Numbered from the stretch's first letter, positions 51,303 to 60,273 are shown. The stretch: DNA of 64,000 nt from UBA5072 sp041737175 (GCA_041737175.1 JBGSSF010000024.1:248001-312000); one strand, 5' to 3'. Numbers and translations are program-made. The notes: a model not told the origin generated them from the letters alone.

Positions 51303-53744
51303 ATGGATCAATATCCTGAAATTTACCGCGAAGAGGAAAGCATTGATATTAAAAAATACCTCTACCGGATCCTATACAACTGGTGGTGGTTTGCCCTTTC
51401 CATTTTTGTGGCCCTCACCATTGCCTATCTGGTAAATCGTTATTCGGAAGATGTTTACAGAGCCAGCTGCTCGGTTATTATTGCCAATGAAAATACACCC
51501 CGCGGTGATATTGAAAGTGTTATCGAAGACATGACCAATGTGCGCAACAGGAGAACCAAAGCTGTTGTTCAGAATGAGATCACGGTGCTCAAATCCTATA
51601 AAATGGCACAGGTCGCCCTTGAAAACCTCGATTTTGGCATCAGTTATACGGCCGTAGGGCGGAGAGGAATTGCCGAGTCAAAATTGTACAAAAGCTCTCC
51701 CTTTATTGTAATAACCGACAGCACAAAACCCAATCAGTACAATTATCCCGTCCATATATCAATCCTGTCCCCCACGACTTACAGGTTGACCATCGATGAC
51801 AAATTCGGCATTTCACAGGTATTGTATTTCGGTCAGGAATTTGAGCATACCAGTTTCAATTTTAAATTGCTGCCCAGGACCCCGGAGAGTTTGAAAAGCC
51901 TGAGCAGTTTTCCGCTGAAATATTACTTTATTCTGCATGACATGAACGGCCTGGCAAATCGTTACCGGGCAGGGCTGGAAGTTGAAGTAAACGATGAAAA
52001 GGGATCCATCCTAACATTATCACTTACCGGACCTAATAAGGAGCAGATATGCGATTACCTCAACCGTCTCTCTCATATATATATCCAATCCAATCTTAAC
52101 GAAAAGAACGCCACTTCATCAAACACGATCCGGTTCATTGACGAACAGCTTCGGGAAATTATTGACTCCCTGCAAACTGCCGGTGTCAGGTTACAGAATT
52201 TCAGATCGGCCAACCGGATCATTAACATCAGTCAGGAAGGGAATGCGCTGTTTCAGCAAATGGAGCTTTTAAACACGGAGAAAGCAGAAATTGATATTAA
52301 AGGCAGTTATTTTGAGTACATCAAAGGTTATATTATTTCGAAAAAGGACAATATTGAAATCATTGCCCCTTCAGTAATGGGAATTCAGGATGCCCTGCTG
52401 AATTCTCTGGTGGCTCAGATCAATGACCTGAACACCGAAAGAAGGAATCTCCAGTTCAGTTCTAATGAAAACAATCCGAGACTTACCATGCTGAACATGC
52501 AGCTTGAAAACCTGCGGATGGACATCCTTGAAAATGTAAACAATCTCATTGAAGCCAACAGCATCTCCCTGAACAAGCTGGTTGAGCGCATCAACAGTCT
52601 GGAAAAAGAAATTCAGAAACTACCATCTACAGAAAGGCAGCTCATTAATATTCAGCGGGAATTCAATATTAACGATCAGATATATACCTTTCTTCTTGAA
52701 AAACGCGCCGAGGCTGGAATTACAAAAGCGTCCAACACTTCGGATCACCGTTTGCTGGATATTGCCAGACCTGAAAATGCAGCCATGATAAAGCCAAAGA
52801 CATCCATGAATTATATGATGGCTCTGGTTTTGGGTGGATTGATGCCCCTAATGCTGCTGATACTGATCGAATATTTCAATAACAAGATCGTGGACCGGAA
52901 GGACATTGAGCAGCAGACTACTGTTCCCATACTCGGTTCCATCGGTCATAATGAGAAATCTTTTGATCTTCCGGTATTTGAAAATCCCAAATCTGCCCTT
53001 GCCGAATCATTCCGGTCCTTACGGGCAAACCTGCAGTATCTTTTGAAAAACGAAACACACAAAGTCATTTCCATTTCTTCAACCATAAGCGGTGAGGGCA
53101 AAACTTTCTGCGCGGCCAACCTGGCTGCCATCATTGCCATGGCCGGACGAAAAACGCTCCTGGTAAGCCTTGATCTTCGAAAACCAAAGATCCACAGGAT
53201 TTTCAAACTGGATAATGATTTCGGTATAAGTACTTACCTGGCCGGAATGAACGGTTTCGAGTCGATTGTTCATGCCACCAATGTGGAGAACCTATCTGTA
53301 GCCATTTCCGGTCCGGTTCCCCCTAATCCGGCCGAATTAATTGAATCGGCCAGAATGGTCGATTTTATGAACCGTATGAAGAGCGAATACGATTTCATCA
53401 TTATTGACACACCGCCAATTGCTGTGGTTACCGACGCATTGCTTTTAAAAGAAATGGTGGATATCCATGTTTTCGTAATCAGACATGGCTATTCAAGCAA
53501 ACAGGTATTACAACTGGTGGAAGATCTTTACACCAAAAGGGGACTGAAGAATATGACCCTGCTTGTGAACGATGTGCACACCAAGGGTTATTATGGCTAT
53601 TCCTACCGGTATGGCTATGGCTATGGCTACGGTTACGGTTACGGATACGGATATGAGCACGGTTATTACGATGAGGAAGCATCAACACCGGTCGCAAAAA
53701 TCCCAGGCAAACTCAGGAAGATTTTTAACGGAAAGAAACGGTAA
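51303..53744 (+). CDS. Wzc-like polysaccharide copolymerase / BY-type tyrosine autokinase
   Basis: 813 residues. The first transmembrane helix (about 25-45, WWWFALSIFVALTIAYLV) and the last before the kinase (about 500-520, MMALVLGGLMPLMLLILIEYF) enclose a Wzz-type periplasmic domain with long coiled coils (about 260-480). The cytoplasmic kinase domain (about 550-790) has Walker A ISGEGKTFCAANLA, the second Walker motif KTLLVSLDLRKPKIH and IIIDTPP. The tail has about eight Gly-Tyr pairs in a row before a Tyr/Glu end, the usual site of autophosphorylation. It would control chain length and export of a capsule or exopolysaccharide. No other polysaccharide genes lie nearby. Confidence 0.95.
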   Translation: MDQYPEIYREEESIDIKKYLYRILYNWWWFALSIFVALTIAYLVNRYSEDVYRASCSVIIANENTPRGDIESVIEDMTNVRNRRTKAVVQNEITVLKSYKMAQVALENLDFGISYTAVGRRGIAESKLYKSSPFIVITDSTKPNQYNYPVHISILSPTTYRLTIDDKFGISQVLYFGQEFEHTSFNFKLLPRTPESLKSLSSFPLKYYFILHDMNGLANRYRAGLEVEVNDEKGSILTLSLTGPNKEQICDYLNRLSHIYIQSNLNEKNATSSNTIRFIDEQLREIIDSLQTAGVRLQNFRSANRIINISQEGNALFQQMELLNTEKAEIDIKGSYFEYIKGYIISKKDNIEIIAPSVMGIQDALLNSLVAQINDLNTERRNLQFSSNENNPRLTMLNMQLENLRMDILENVNNLIEANSISLNKLVERINSLEKEIQKLPSTERQLINIQREFNINDQIYTFLLEKRAEAGITKASNTSDHRLLDIARPENAAMIKPKTSMNYMMALVLGGLMPLMLLILIEYFNNKIVDRKDIEQQTTVPILGSIGHNEKSFDLPVFENPKSALAESFRSLRANLQYLLKNETHKVISISSTISGEGKTFCAANLAAIIAMAGRKTLLVSLDLRKPKIHRIFKLDNDFGISTYLAGMNGFESIVHATNVENLSVAISGPVPPNPAELIESARMVDFMNRMKSEYDFIIIDTPPIAVVTDALLLKEMVDIHVFVIRHGYSSKQVLQLVEDLYTKRGLKNMTLLVNDVHTKGYYGYSYRYGYGYGYGYGYGYGYEHGYYDEEASTPVAKIPGKLRKIFNGKKR

Positions 53745-53767
53745 ACCAACCGATCAACCCGTGATCA

Positions 53768-54619
53768 TCATCCACCGGCTGTAACGAATGTTCCCGGCCT
53801 CCTCAGAAGTTTAGGCGTCAGACAGAGTACAGGGATTTCAGCCTTATTGAGGATCTGGTGAGCTGTATTGCCCATAATCAGACTTAATCCGGGAGATTGT
53901 TCTGTTGTAATGGAAATAAGGTCTGCCTTTACCGTGTTGGCATAATTAATGACCAATTCAGGAATATTATCTCCGAAGACTTCGTTGCTTTCACAATGCA
54001 ATACACCTTCAATATAGCCGGCAACCTGGCTGGTATAGGATCTGATTTTTTTCACATCCTGCTTGTTGTTGGATTTATGAACCCCCACTACATGAATTTC
54101 AGCGCCGAACAGTTTAGCCACTTCGGTTGTAAAGGGTACTTTCTGCCTTGAATCTGCTGACATATCAATGGGCATGACGATTTTTGAAATCATGTCAGGA
54201 CAGAAATTTTTACGCAAGGTTATGACGGGTTTATCGGTAGCAGATATGATCCGAAAGGTATTGCTGCCAATAAAAAGTTCCTGAAAACCTGAAGCGCCAT
54301 GCGTTGATGAAGTGATGACCGAATCAGGAAATTCTGCAGCCAGGTTGACAATCTCCTGGTAGATTCTGCCCTTCCTGATCACAAAACCGATCCGGGAATC
54401 ATGGGCAAGATGGGACTTGTAACTTTCAATGATTTTACCGAAGTTTTCCTCAGCTGTTTTCTGTTCATTCTCCTGGGCCGTCTTGTCTGATTCAGAGGAC
54501 TTGTGCAGTACATATACCAGATGAATATTAACCTGTGTTCTTTTTGCAAACAGGAGGGCCATTTTTAAGCCATTCAATGACTCTGTGGAGAAATCCATGG
54601 GTACAATAAAATTTTTCAT
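53768..54619 (-). CDS. Tandem-domain universal stress protein (UspA family)
   Basis: 283 residues forming two Usp domains (about 1-140 and 145-275). The first begins NFIVPMDFSTESLNGLKMAL and ends GSNTFRIISATDKPVITL; the second begins KIVMPIDMSADSRQKV and ends MGNTAHQILNKAEIPVLCL. The G-x2-G-x9-G-S/T nucleotide motif is only partly kept (MGNTAHQIL), so ATP binding is uncertain. Cytoplasmic stress-related function assumed. It is convergent with the Wzc-like gene and divergent from the ROK kinase gene. Confidence 0.92.
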   Translation of the reverse strand: MKNFIVPMDFSTESLNGLKMALLFAKRTQVNIHLVYVLHKSSESDKTAQENEQKTAEENFGKIIESYKSHLAHDSRIGFVIRKGRIYQEIVNLAAEFPDSVITSSTHGASGFQELFIGSNTFRIISATDKPVITLRKNFCPDMISKIVMPIDMSADSRQKVPFTTEVAKLFGAEIHVVGVHKSNNKQDVKKIRSYTSQVAGYIEGVLHCESNEVFGDNIPELVINYANTVKADLISITTEQSPGLSLIMGNTAHQILNKAEIPVLCLTPKLLRRPGTFVTAGG

Positions 54620-54674
54620 AACAGCAGATTTTGATGAGACAGAATATAGAATAAAGTTAGTTATTTTCTTGATA

Positions 54675-54689
54675 GTGTATGCTATACAC
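54675..54689. promoter_or_regulatory. 15-bp palindrome in the Usp/ROK divergent region
   Basis: GTGTAT and ATACAC form perfect 6-base arms around GCT. It sits 56 bases upstream of the Usp start and 59 bases before the ROK -7 box. It could be an operator for either gene; no regulator is identified. Confidence 0.35.
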
Positions 54690-54747
54690 CATTATAATTA
54701 TTTGAGAAAGCTGCAACAGGATAATCTGATAAATTATTTAATTCAAT

Positions 54748-54755
54748 TATCTTTG
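54748..54755 (+). promoter_or_regulatory. -7 box for the ROK kinase gene
   Basis: TATCTTTG, an exact TA-N2-TTTG match 60 bases before the ROK start. Confidence 0.5.
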
Positions 54756-54815
54756 ATCCGATTGTACCATCACCCTGGTGCTGATGAAGATGACGAATCT
54801 TTTAAATGTTGAATT

Positions 54816-55784
54816 ATGAAGGAAGCCGTAATTGGAATTGATATTGGCGGAACATATACGAAGTATGGTATTGTTGACCGAGAAGGCAATTGCCTGGTTG
54901 AAGGATACACAAATACTTCCACCCATACTAATTTCGATGAATATCTGAAGGATCTCAGTAACGCGATTACAAATTCGATGCAAAATCTGAAAGGAACAAT
55001 TAAAATCAGGGGAGTTGGGATGGGTGCGCCCAATGGCAATTACTATAGCGGATCTATTGAAAATGCTGCGAATCTGAACTGGCGGGGTGAAATACGGGTG
55101 GTGGAGAAAATGCGGAAGTATTATCCGGAATTGACAGTTGTTCTGACAAATGATGCCAATGCGGCAGCCATTGGTGAAATGGTTTTCGGCGGAGCAAAAA
55201 ACATGAAGGACTTCATTGTCATAACGCTCGGAACCGGTCTGGGAAGCGGATTAGTGGTGGGCGGAACCCTGGTATACGGAAATGATGGATTTGCCGGAGA
55301 ACTGGGACATATTATTGCCCAGTTGAATGGCAGGGATTGTGGCTGTGGTCGAAAGGGCTGCCTGGAAACCTATGCATCTGCCAGTGGAATCAGGCGAACA
55401 GTCTTCTGGTTATTGTCTGAACGCATGATCGACAGTGAATTACGAGGAGTGAGCTTCAATGACCTGACTGCCAAAATGATCAGTGAGGCTGCTCTCAGGG
55501 GTGATCCAATTGCCCGGGAGGCTTTTGATTACACAGGCTGGGTTTTAGGTTCCAAGTTGGCCGACACCGTTGCCCATAGCAGTCCCGAGGCCATTTTCCT
55601 ACTGGGAGGACTCGCCAATTCAAAGGAGCTCATCATCCAACCCACCAAAAAGTACATGGAGGAGAGCCTGTTGCCGGTATTCCGCAATAAAGTGAAAATA
55701 CTGCTGTCCAGTTTACCCGATATGAACGCAGGAGTTTTGGGTGCCGGTGCGCTTGTGTGGAATGAATTGAACCTCCATAAATAG
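54816..55784 (+). CDS. ROK family sugar kinase, probable glucokinase
   Basis: 322 residues. The phosphate-binding loop GIDIGGTYTKYGIVD opens the protein. The second half has the catalytic LTNDANAAAIGE, LGTGLGSGLVVGG, the ROK signature with GELGHI, and the zinc motif CGCGRKGCLE. Lack of an N-terminal helix-turn-helix separates it from ROK repressors. Glucose is the likeliest substrate in Bacteroidota homologues, but fructose or N-acetylhexosamines are possible. It follows an intergenic region with a clear -7 box and is monocistronic or leads into the OmpA-like gene. Confidence 0.93.
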   Translation: MKEAVIGIDIGGTYTKYGIVDREGNCLVEGYTNTSTHTNFDEYLKDLSNAITNSMQNLKGTIKIRGVGMGAPNGNYYSGSIENAANLNWRGEIRVVEKMRKYYPELTVVLTNDANAAAIGEMVFGGAKNMKDFIVITLGTGLGSGLVVGGTLVYGNDGFAGELGHIIAQLNGRDCGCGRKGCLETYASASGIRRTVFWLLSERMIDSELRGVSFNDLTAKMISEAALRGDPIAREAFDYTGWVLGSKLADTVAHSSPEAIFLLGGLANSKELIIQPTKKYMEESLLPVFRNKVKILLSSLPDMNAGVLGAGALVWNELNLHK

Positions 55785-55861
55785 GATAAATTTTCGTAAC
55801 TTTAGAATGGTTTTAACCGGGTTTCGGTTGAAATCCTATATATAAAAATCATTGGTGAACC

Positions 55862-57169
55862 ATGAAAACAATTTTTAAAATGTTGTTAACAGGTCTTCTC
55901 CTGTTACTTACCGGTTCTTTTCTGAATGCCCAGATTGATATTGAAGGTAAAATCAAGCGCAAAGTACAGGATAGAGCAGAACAGCGTGTGGATGAAGGTA
56001 TTGATAAGGCTCTGGATGAGGCTGAGGAAGGTGTTGAGGAAGCGGTGAAAGGTGAAGAAGAGGAAAAAGAGGAATCTGAGGAAACTTCGGAAGAGGAAAA
56101 GCCTGCTGCCAAATCAAAAACAACCTCCGAAGACCGGGCTGAAGAACCCAAGGTTTCAACAGCTGCGTTTGCAGCATATTCAAAATACGATTTTATGCCG
56201 GGTGAGAAAGTGATCCTGTTTGAAGATTTTGAGCAGGATGCTGTTGGCGATTTCCCTGCCTTATGGAACACCAATGCAACCGGTGAGGTTATGACCACCA
56301 ATTTATATCCCGGTAAATGGTTCAAACCCATGGGTAACGGTGTATTTTTAATAGAGAAATTTATTCCGTTCCCCGACAATTTTACGGTTGAATTTGACGT
56401 AATACCACAGTACAAAGAGGGTTCGGGAGATTGCAACTTCATTCTGACCATTTATGATCAGCCTGAAATGGAATTAAATGATGGACTATATCCCGGGAAT
56501 GCCGGATTTCATCTGGATTTTTCTTCCAATTCCCATCATTTTACCAATTATGTCACCGTAGTCGATAATCCGGGAGAGATTTCCGGGTACAGTGAAACCG
56601 GACTTCTTGTTCCTGAAAAGTTGAATAAGGTTAAAATCTGGGTTCAGAAACAACGTATCCGGGTATATATGGAAGAGAAAAAGATCTATGATTTGCCCCG
56701 GGGCATTTTGTCGGGTTATAAATACAATCATTTGAGGATCAGTACATATAACAGGGGAGGCGAACCACTGGTCAGCAATATCCGGATTGCAGCTGGCCGG
56801 CCCGATATGAGAAGCAAGCTCCTCACCGAAGGAAAGCTTATAACCTATGGTATATATTTCGATACCGGGAAAGATATCGTAAAACCTGAATCATACGCCA
56901 CACTGAAAGAGATTGCCGCTGTTCTGCAGGAGAATCCCGATGTGCGTGTAAAAATTGTCGGATACACCGACAGTGACGGGAACGATGCATCCAATCTGGA
57001 TCTGTCAAAGCGACGGGCAGCTTCAGTAAAAGTCAGCCTTGGAAAGGACTTTGGCATAAATGCTTCCCGGATTGAAACGGATGGGAAGGGAGAAGCAGAG
57101 CCCGTATCATCAAACTCCACGTCTGAAGGCAAAGCGGCCAACCGAAGGGTGGAAATTATCAGGCTTTAA
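55862..57169 (+). CDS. OmpA-family protein with an acidic N-terminal coil
   Basis: 435 residues. A signal peptide ends near FLNAQ. Residues of about 25-100 are a Lys/Arg then Glu-rich helical region (DKALDEAEEGVEEAVKGEEE), probably coiled or disordered. A beta-rich middle (about 110-310; VEFDVIPQYKEGSGDCNFIL) looks like a concanavalin-type sandwich. The end (about 330-435) is an OmpA peptidoglycan-binding domain with IYFDTGKDIVKPESYATL, VGYTDSDGNDASNLDLSKRRA and ANRRVEI. It is likely anchored to peptidoglycan from the outer membrane. The layout recalls other Bacteroidota OmpA proteins with a DUF1080-like middle. Confidence 0.88.
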   Translation: MKTIFKMLLTGLLLLLTGSFLNAQIDIEGKIKRKVQDRAEQRVDEGIDKALDEAEEGVEEAVKGEEEEKEESEETSEEEKPAAKSKTTSEDRAEEPKVSTAAFAAYSKYDFMPGEKVILFEDFEQDAVGDFPALWNTNATGEVMTTNLYPGKWFKPMGNGVFLIEKFIPFPDNFTVEFDVIPQYKEGSGDCNFILTIYDQPEMELNDGLYPGNAGFHLDFSSNSHHFTNYVTVVDNPGEISGYSETGLLVPEKLNKVKIWVQKQRIRVYMEEKKIYDLPRGILSGYKYNHLRISTYNRGGEPLVSNIRIAAGRPDMRSKLLTEGKLITYGIYFDTGKDIVKPESYATLKEIAAVLQENPDVRVKIVGYTDSDGNDASNLDLSKRRAASVKVSLGKDFGINASRIETDGKGEAEPVSSNSTSEGKAANRRVEIIRL

Positions 57170-57259
57170 TATTTTAAAAAAATCAGGCCTATGGTGGATA
57201 AAAAGAATCCTGTTTTTTCACAAGGAATTTAGATTTCTTTTACTTTCATATAAAATTAG

Positions 57260-57275
57260 AGATTTATATAAATCT
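57260..57275. promoter_or_regulatory. 16-bp perfect AT-rich palindrome upstream of siaC
   Basis: AGATTTATATAAATCT is its own reverse complement and ends 22 bases before the siaC start. It may be an operator or a 5' hairpin. Confidence 0.4.
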
Positions 57276-57297
57276 TTAGATCTAACCAACCCATCGC

Positions 57298-57675
57298 ATG
57301 GAAGATTTATTTATTCAAGGTACTGATTCACTGCCAACTGTTTCATTAAAGACAACGGGTGAATTGAAGATTGCAGGCAGGGCTTTGCCTGAAGATGCCG
57401 TCAAGTTCTTTGTCCCCATACTTGATTGGATTACCGGTTTTTCGGCAGAGGAGATTAATATAGAAATTAATCTGGATTACTTTAATACCAGTGTTTCCAA
57501 GCAATTGCTCGATTTCTTCAAGATCATTGAACAAAACAGAGCCAATAAAGTGGTAAATTTAAAATGGATGTACGAGGATGGTGACGAGGAAATGTTGGAA
57601 TCAGGGGAGTTGTATCAGGAACTTGTGCCGGGTTTCCACTTTACCTTCCATAAATTTGCCGAGCTCACCAATTGA
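57298..57675 (+). CDS. SiaC family (DUF1987) regulatory phosphoprotein
   Basis: 125 residues, the usual length of the family. The signature LKTTGELKIAGRALPEDAVKFFVPILDWI is followed by INLDYFNTSVSKQLLDFF, where the conserved Thr in FNTS is the position phosphorylated in Pseudomonas SiaC. In that system SiaB phosphorylates and the PP2C-type SiaA dephosphorylates SiaC, controlling a diguanylate cyclase and aggregation. Here no siaA or siaB is adjacent, so partners must lie elsewhere or differ. A perfect palindrome lies just upstream. Confidence 0.9.
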   Translation: MEDLFIQGTDSLPTVSLKTTGELKIAGRALPEDAVKFFVPILDWITGFSAEEINIEINLDYFNTSVSKQLLDFFKIIEQNRANKVVNLKWMYEDGDEEMLESGELYQELVPGFHFTFHKFAELTN

Positions 57676-57845
57676 TGGGTCAATACCCGTTGTACAAGTA
57701 TTGTAAACATTCCTGCAAATACAGTGTTTATTAGGGTAGAAAATGAAGCGATCTGACAAAACGGCAGATAAAATCTAAATATATAGATATATAAATATAA
57801 TGGTGTGATATTTGATGGATATCCTAAAAATATTAATTCAATACA

Positions 57846-58205
57846 ATGGCATTAGAGCATTTAACCAAGGACACCTTTAAAGAAAAGGTATTCAACTTTG
57901 AAGCGAACAAGGAATGGAAATACGAAGGGACCAAACCGGCAATTATTGATTTCTATGCGGATTGGTGTGCTCCCTGTCGAATGGTGGCACCTGTTCTTGA
58001 AGAGCTGAAAGATGAATATGATGATAAAATAGAGATTTACAAGATAAACACGGAAGAAGAGCGTGAGCTTTCAGCAATGTTCGGGATTCAGAGTATTCCA
58101 AGCCTGTTGTTCATTCCGCTGGAAGGCCAACCTCAAATGGCCATGGGAGCATTGCCAAAAGATACCTTCAAAAAGGCGATCGTTGATGTTTTAAATGTTA
58201 AGTAA
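57846..58205 (+). CDS. Thioredoxin
   Basis: 119 residues, cytoplasmic (no signal peptide). The active site is ADWCAPCRMVAPVLEEL, with WCAPC where classical thioredoxin 1 has WCGPC; Ala there is common in Bacteroidota. The cis-Pro is in QSIPSLLF. It reduces protein disulfides. Its stop codon overlaps the ATG of the next gene (TAATG), so the two are translationally coupled. The upstream region has an AT-rich inverted repeat (ATCTA/TAGAT). Confidence 0.94.
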   Translation: MALEHLTKDTFKEKVFNFEANKEWKYEGTKPAIIDFYADWCAPCRMVAPVLEELKDEYDDKIEIYKINTEEERELSAMFGIQSIPSLLFIPLEGQPQMAMGALPKDTFKKAIVDVLNVK

Positions 58206-58426
58206 TGGGACCATTTCTGAAAAGACATTGGTATATTGTAGTTCTCACCATAGCGGGCATAACCGCAGGATACCTTTACTGGAGATTTATTGGATGTACC
58301 AAAGGATCATGTCCCATCACATCTCACTGGCATACCAGTTCGATTGTCGGTGGGATTTTGGGGTATTTGTCAGGGAGTATCATCTCCGATTTCCTAAAAA
58401 AGGCGGGAGATAGCCGCTTAAAATAA
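58205..58426 (+). CDS. Small DUF6132-like membrane protein
   Basis: 73 residues. Two hydrophobic segments (about 8-27 and 47-62) flank a conserved loop GCTKGSCPITSHWHTS. The two cysteines in C-x4-C and the coupling to thioredoxin suggest a redox or thiol role at the inner membrane. The start ATG overlaps the thioredoxin stop by one base. The family has no known function. Confidence 0.8.
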   Translation: MGPFLKRHWYIVVLTIAGITAGYLYWRFIGCTKGSCPITSHWHTSSIVGGILGYLSGSIISDFLKKAGDSRLK

Positions 58427-58447
58427 TTCCCTTTCAAGTTTAAGACG

Positions 58448-58486
58448 ATCAATAGGTTAATGGATCAATGCCATCCACCTATTGAT
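58448..58486. terminator. Hairpin with perfect 10-bp outer stem
   Basis: ATCAATAGGT and ACCTATTGAT pair exactly, with a further GGAT/ATCC pairing inside. No strong T-run follows on either strand. It lies 21 bases after the DUF6132-like gene and just before the carboxylase promoter, so it may insulate the two units or act as an operator. Confidence 0.5.
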
Positions 58487-58505
58487 ATTGTCATTTATTT
58501 ATTAT

Positions 58506-58513
58506 TAACTTTG
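58506..58513 (+). promoter_or_regulatory. -7 box for the acyl-CoA carboxylase operon
   Basis: TAACTTTG, an exact TA-N2-TTTG match. A TTG at 58482-58484 lies 21 bases upstream, a fair -33 distance. The leader to the start at 58717 would be about 195 bases, with no riboswitch recognised in it. Confidence 0.5.
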
Positions 58514-58716
58514 TTGCACCTGTCAAAACACATGTTCTTTACAACTGCCTGATAAACACCCCAAAACCGGTTATCCGGGCAGCATTCAGTGAATGGATTT
58601 GAAATTGATAATACTTATCTATGCAGCAATTCTATCCGTTGAAATATGATACTTTCCTCCCGGTTTCATTCGCACATTTCAAGTCCTTATTTCAATAAAC
58701 TTTTAATACTTTTCAC

Positions 58717-60273
58717 ATGGATGTAAAAGGGAAACTTTACACGCGATTTCTGGAAAGGACAAAAGCCTATAATGAGCAACAAAGTGATTTGATCATTGAA
58801 AAACAGCATCTCAAGGGCAAGATGACAGCCCGGGAAAGAATTAATATGCTTTTTGATGCGGAGACCTTTGAAGAAGTGGATGCATTTTCGATGCCTGCAG
58901 CTTCAGGCGGAGATTTTGGCAAGAAGGTCACTGCCTATGGCGACGGAGTCATTACCGGATTTGGAAGGATCAGCGGGCGTTTGGCCTTTGCATTTTCCCA
59001 GGATTTCACAGTAATGGGAGGTTCTTTGGGATCGGTTCATGCTGCCAAAATTACCAAAATCCAGGACATGGCTTCAAAGATGGGCGCGCCCATGATCGGT
59101 CTTATCGATTCGGGAGGAGCCAGGATACAGGAAGGGGTTGCAAGTCTGGCCGGATATGCATCCATTTTCAACCGCAATGTTTCCTCGTCAGGCGTAATTC
59201 CTCAGATTTCAGTAATCATGGGTCCTGCCGCGGGAGGTGCGGTATATTCCCCTTCCATCACTGATTTTATTTTCATGACCAATAAAACCAGTTATATGTT
59301 TGTGACCGGTCCCAATGTCGTAAAGGAAGTCCTGAATGAGGACGTATCCTTTGATGACCTGGGAGGCGCCATGGTGCACATGAAGAAGAGCGGGGTAGCG
59401 CATTTTGTTTATGAGGACGAAGAAAACACCATTCGGGGCGTCCAGAAGTTATTGTCCTATCTTCCATCCAACAACCTGGAGAATCCTCCATTTTTTGAAT
59501 ACTGCGATACTGACCTGCGCGTGGATGACCGTTTCAGGGAAAGTATACCTGATGATCCCAATAAGCCCTATGATATTAAGGAGATCATTCACCTGATCAC
59601 GGACCGGAATTCCTTTTTTGAAGTATCATCCTATTTTGCCCAGAATCTGGTTATCGGATTTGGGCGGCTCAGGGGCAAAACCATTGGTATTCTCGCCAAC
59701 CAGCCCAAGGTTTTGGCCGGCACCCTGGATATCAATTCATCGGTGAAGGGTGCCCGTTTCATCAGGTTTTGTGATTCTTTTAACATACCTATTCTCACCC
59801 TGGAAGATGTTCCCGGATTTCTGCCCGGCATTGATCAGGAACATAACGGAATCATAAGGCATGGGGCTAAGTTATTGTATGCCTATGCCGATGCAACGGT
59901 TCCTAAAGTTACGGTAATTCTTCGTAAATCTTACGGAGGTGCTTATTGTGTGATGAACAGCAAAAACCTGGGAGGAGATTTTAATTTTGCCTGGCCTACC
60001 GCGGAAATTGCAGTTATGGGTCCTGAAGGAGCAGTTTCAATCCTGTATCGTAAGGAATTGCTCGAATCAGAAGATCCTGCCAGGCTTAAGAAGGAACTTA
60101 CGGCAAGATATCGGGATGAGATTGCCAATCCTTATGTTGCCGATGATAAGGGATATATTGATGAAGTTATTGATCCGGCAGTTACCCGCAAAAAGCTTAT
60201 CGCAGCATTTGAGGCTTTGGAAAACAAGCATGTCAGTGTGCCATCCAGAAAGCACGGGAATATACCCCTGTAA
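58717..60273 (+). CDS. Acyl-CoA carboxylase, carboxyltransferase (beta) subunit
   Basis: 518 residues in two crotonase-like halves. The first has GGDFGKKVTAYGDGVITGFG, IGLIDSGGARIQEGVASLAG and VIMGPAAGGAVYSPSITDF. The second has RFIRFCDSFNIPILTLEDVPGFLPG and the oxyanion region KSYGGAYCVMNSK. This matches propionyl-CoA carboxylase beta and methylmalonyl-CoA decarboxylase alpha. Because a biotin carboxylase follows in the operon, an ATP-dependent carboxylase, probably for propionyl-CoA, is favoured over a sodium-pumping decarboxylase. Acetyl-CoA cannot be excluded. Confidence 0.95.
   Translation: MDVKGKLYTRFLERTKAYNEQQSDLIIEKQHLKGKMTARERINMLFDAETFEEVDAFSMPAASGGDFGKKVTAYGDGVITGFGRISGRLAFAFSQDFTVMGGSLGSVHAAKITKIQDMASKMGAPMIGLIDSGGARIQEGVASLAGYASIFNRNVSSSGVIPQISVIMGPAAGGAVYSPSITDFIFMTNKTSYMFVTGPNVVKEVLNEDVSFDDLGGAMVHMKKSGVAHFVYEDEENTIRGVQKLLSYLPSNNLENPPFFEYCDTDLRVDDRFRESIPDDPNKPYDIKEIIHLITDRNSFFEVSSYFAQNLVIGFGRLRGKTIGILANQPKVLAGTLDINSSVKGARFIRFCDSFNIPILTLEDVPGFLPGIDQEHNGIIRHGAKLLYAYADATVPKVTVILRKSYGGAYCVMNSKNLGGDFNFAWPTAEIAVMGPEGAVSILYRKELLESEDPARLKKELTARYRDEIANPYVADDKGYIDEVIDPAVTRKKLIAAFEALENKHVSVPSRKHGNIPL

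Noticed and set aside
57773..57788. AT-rich ATCTA/TAGAT inverted repeat upstream of thioredoxin
   Set aside because: Five-base AT-only arms are expected often in such AT-rich spacer DNA.
58195..58413. Alternative frame overlapping the DUF6132-like gene
   Set aside because: The frame from 58205 has the conserved GCTKGSCP loop and two membrane segments, while the alternative does not.
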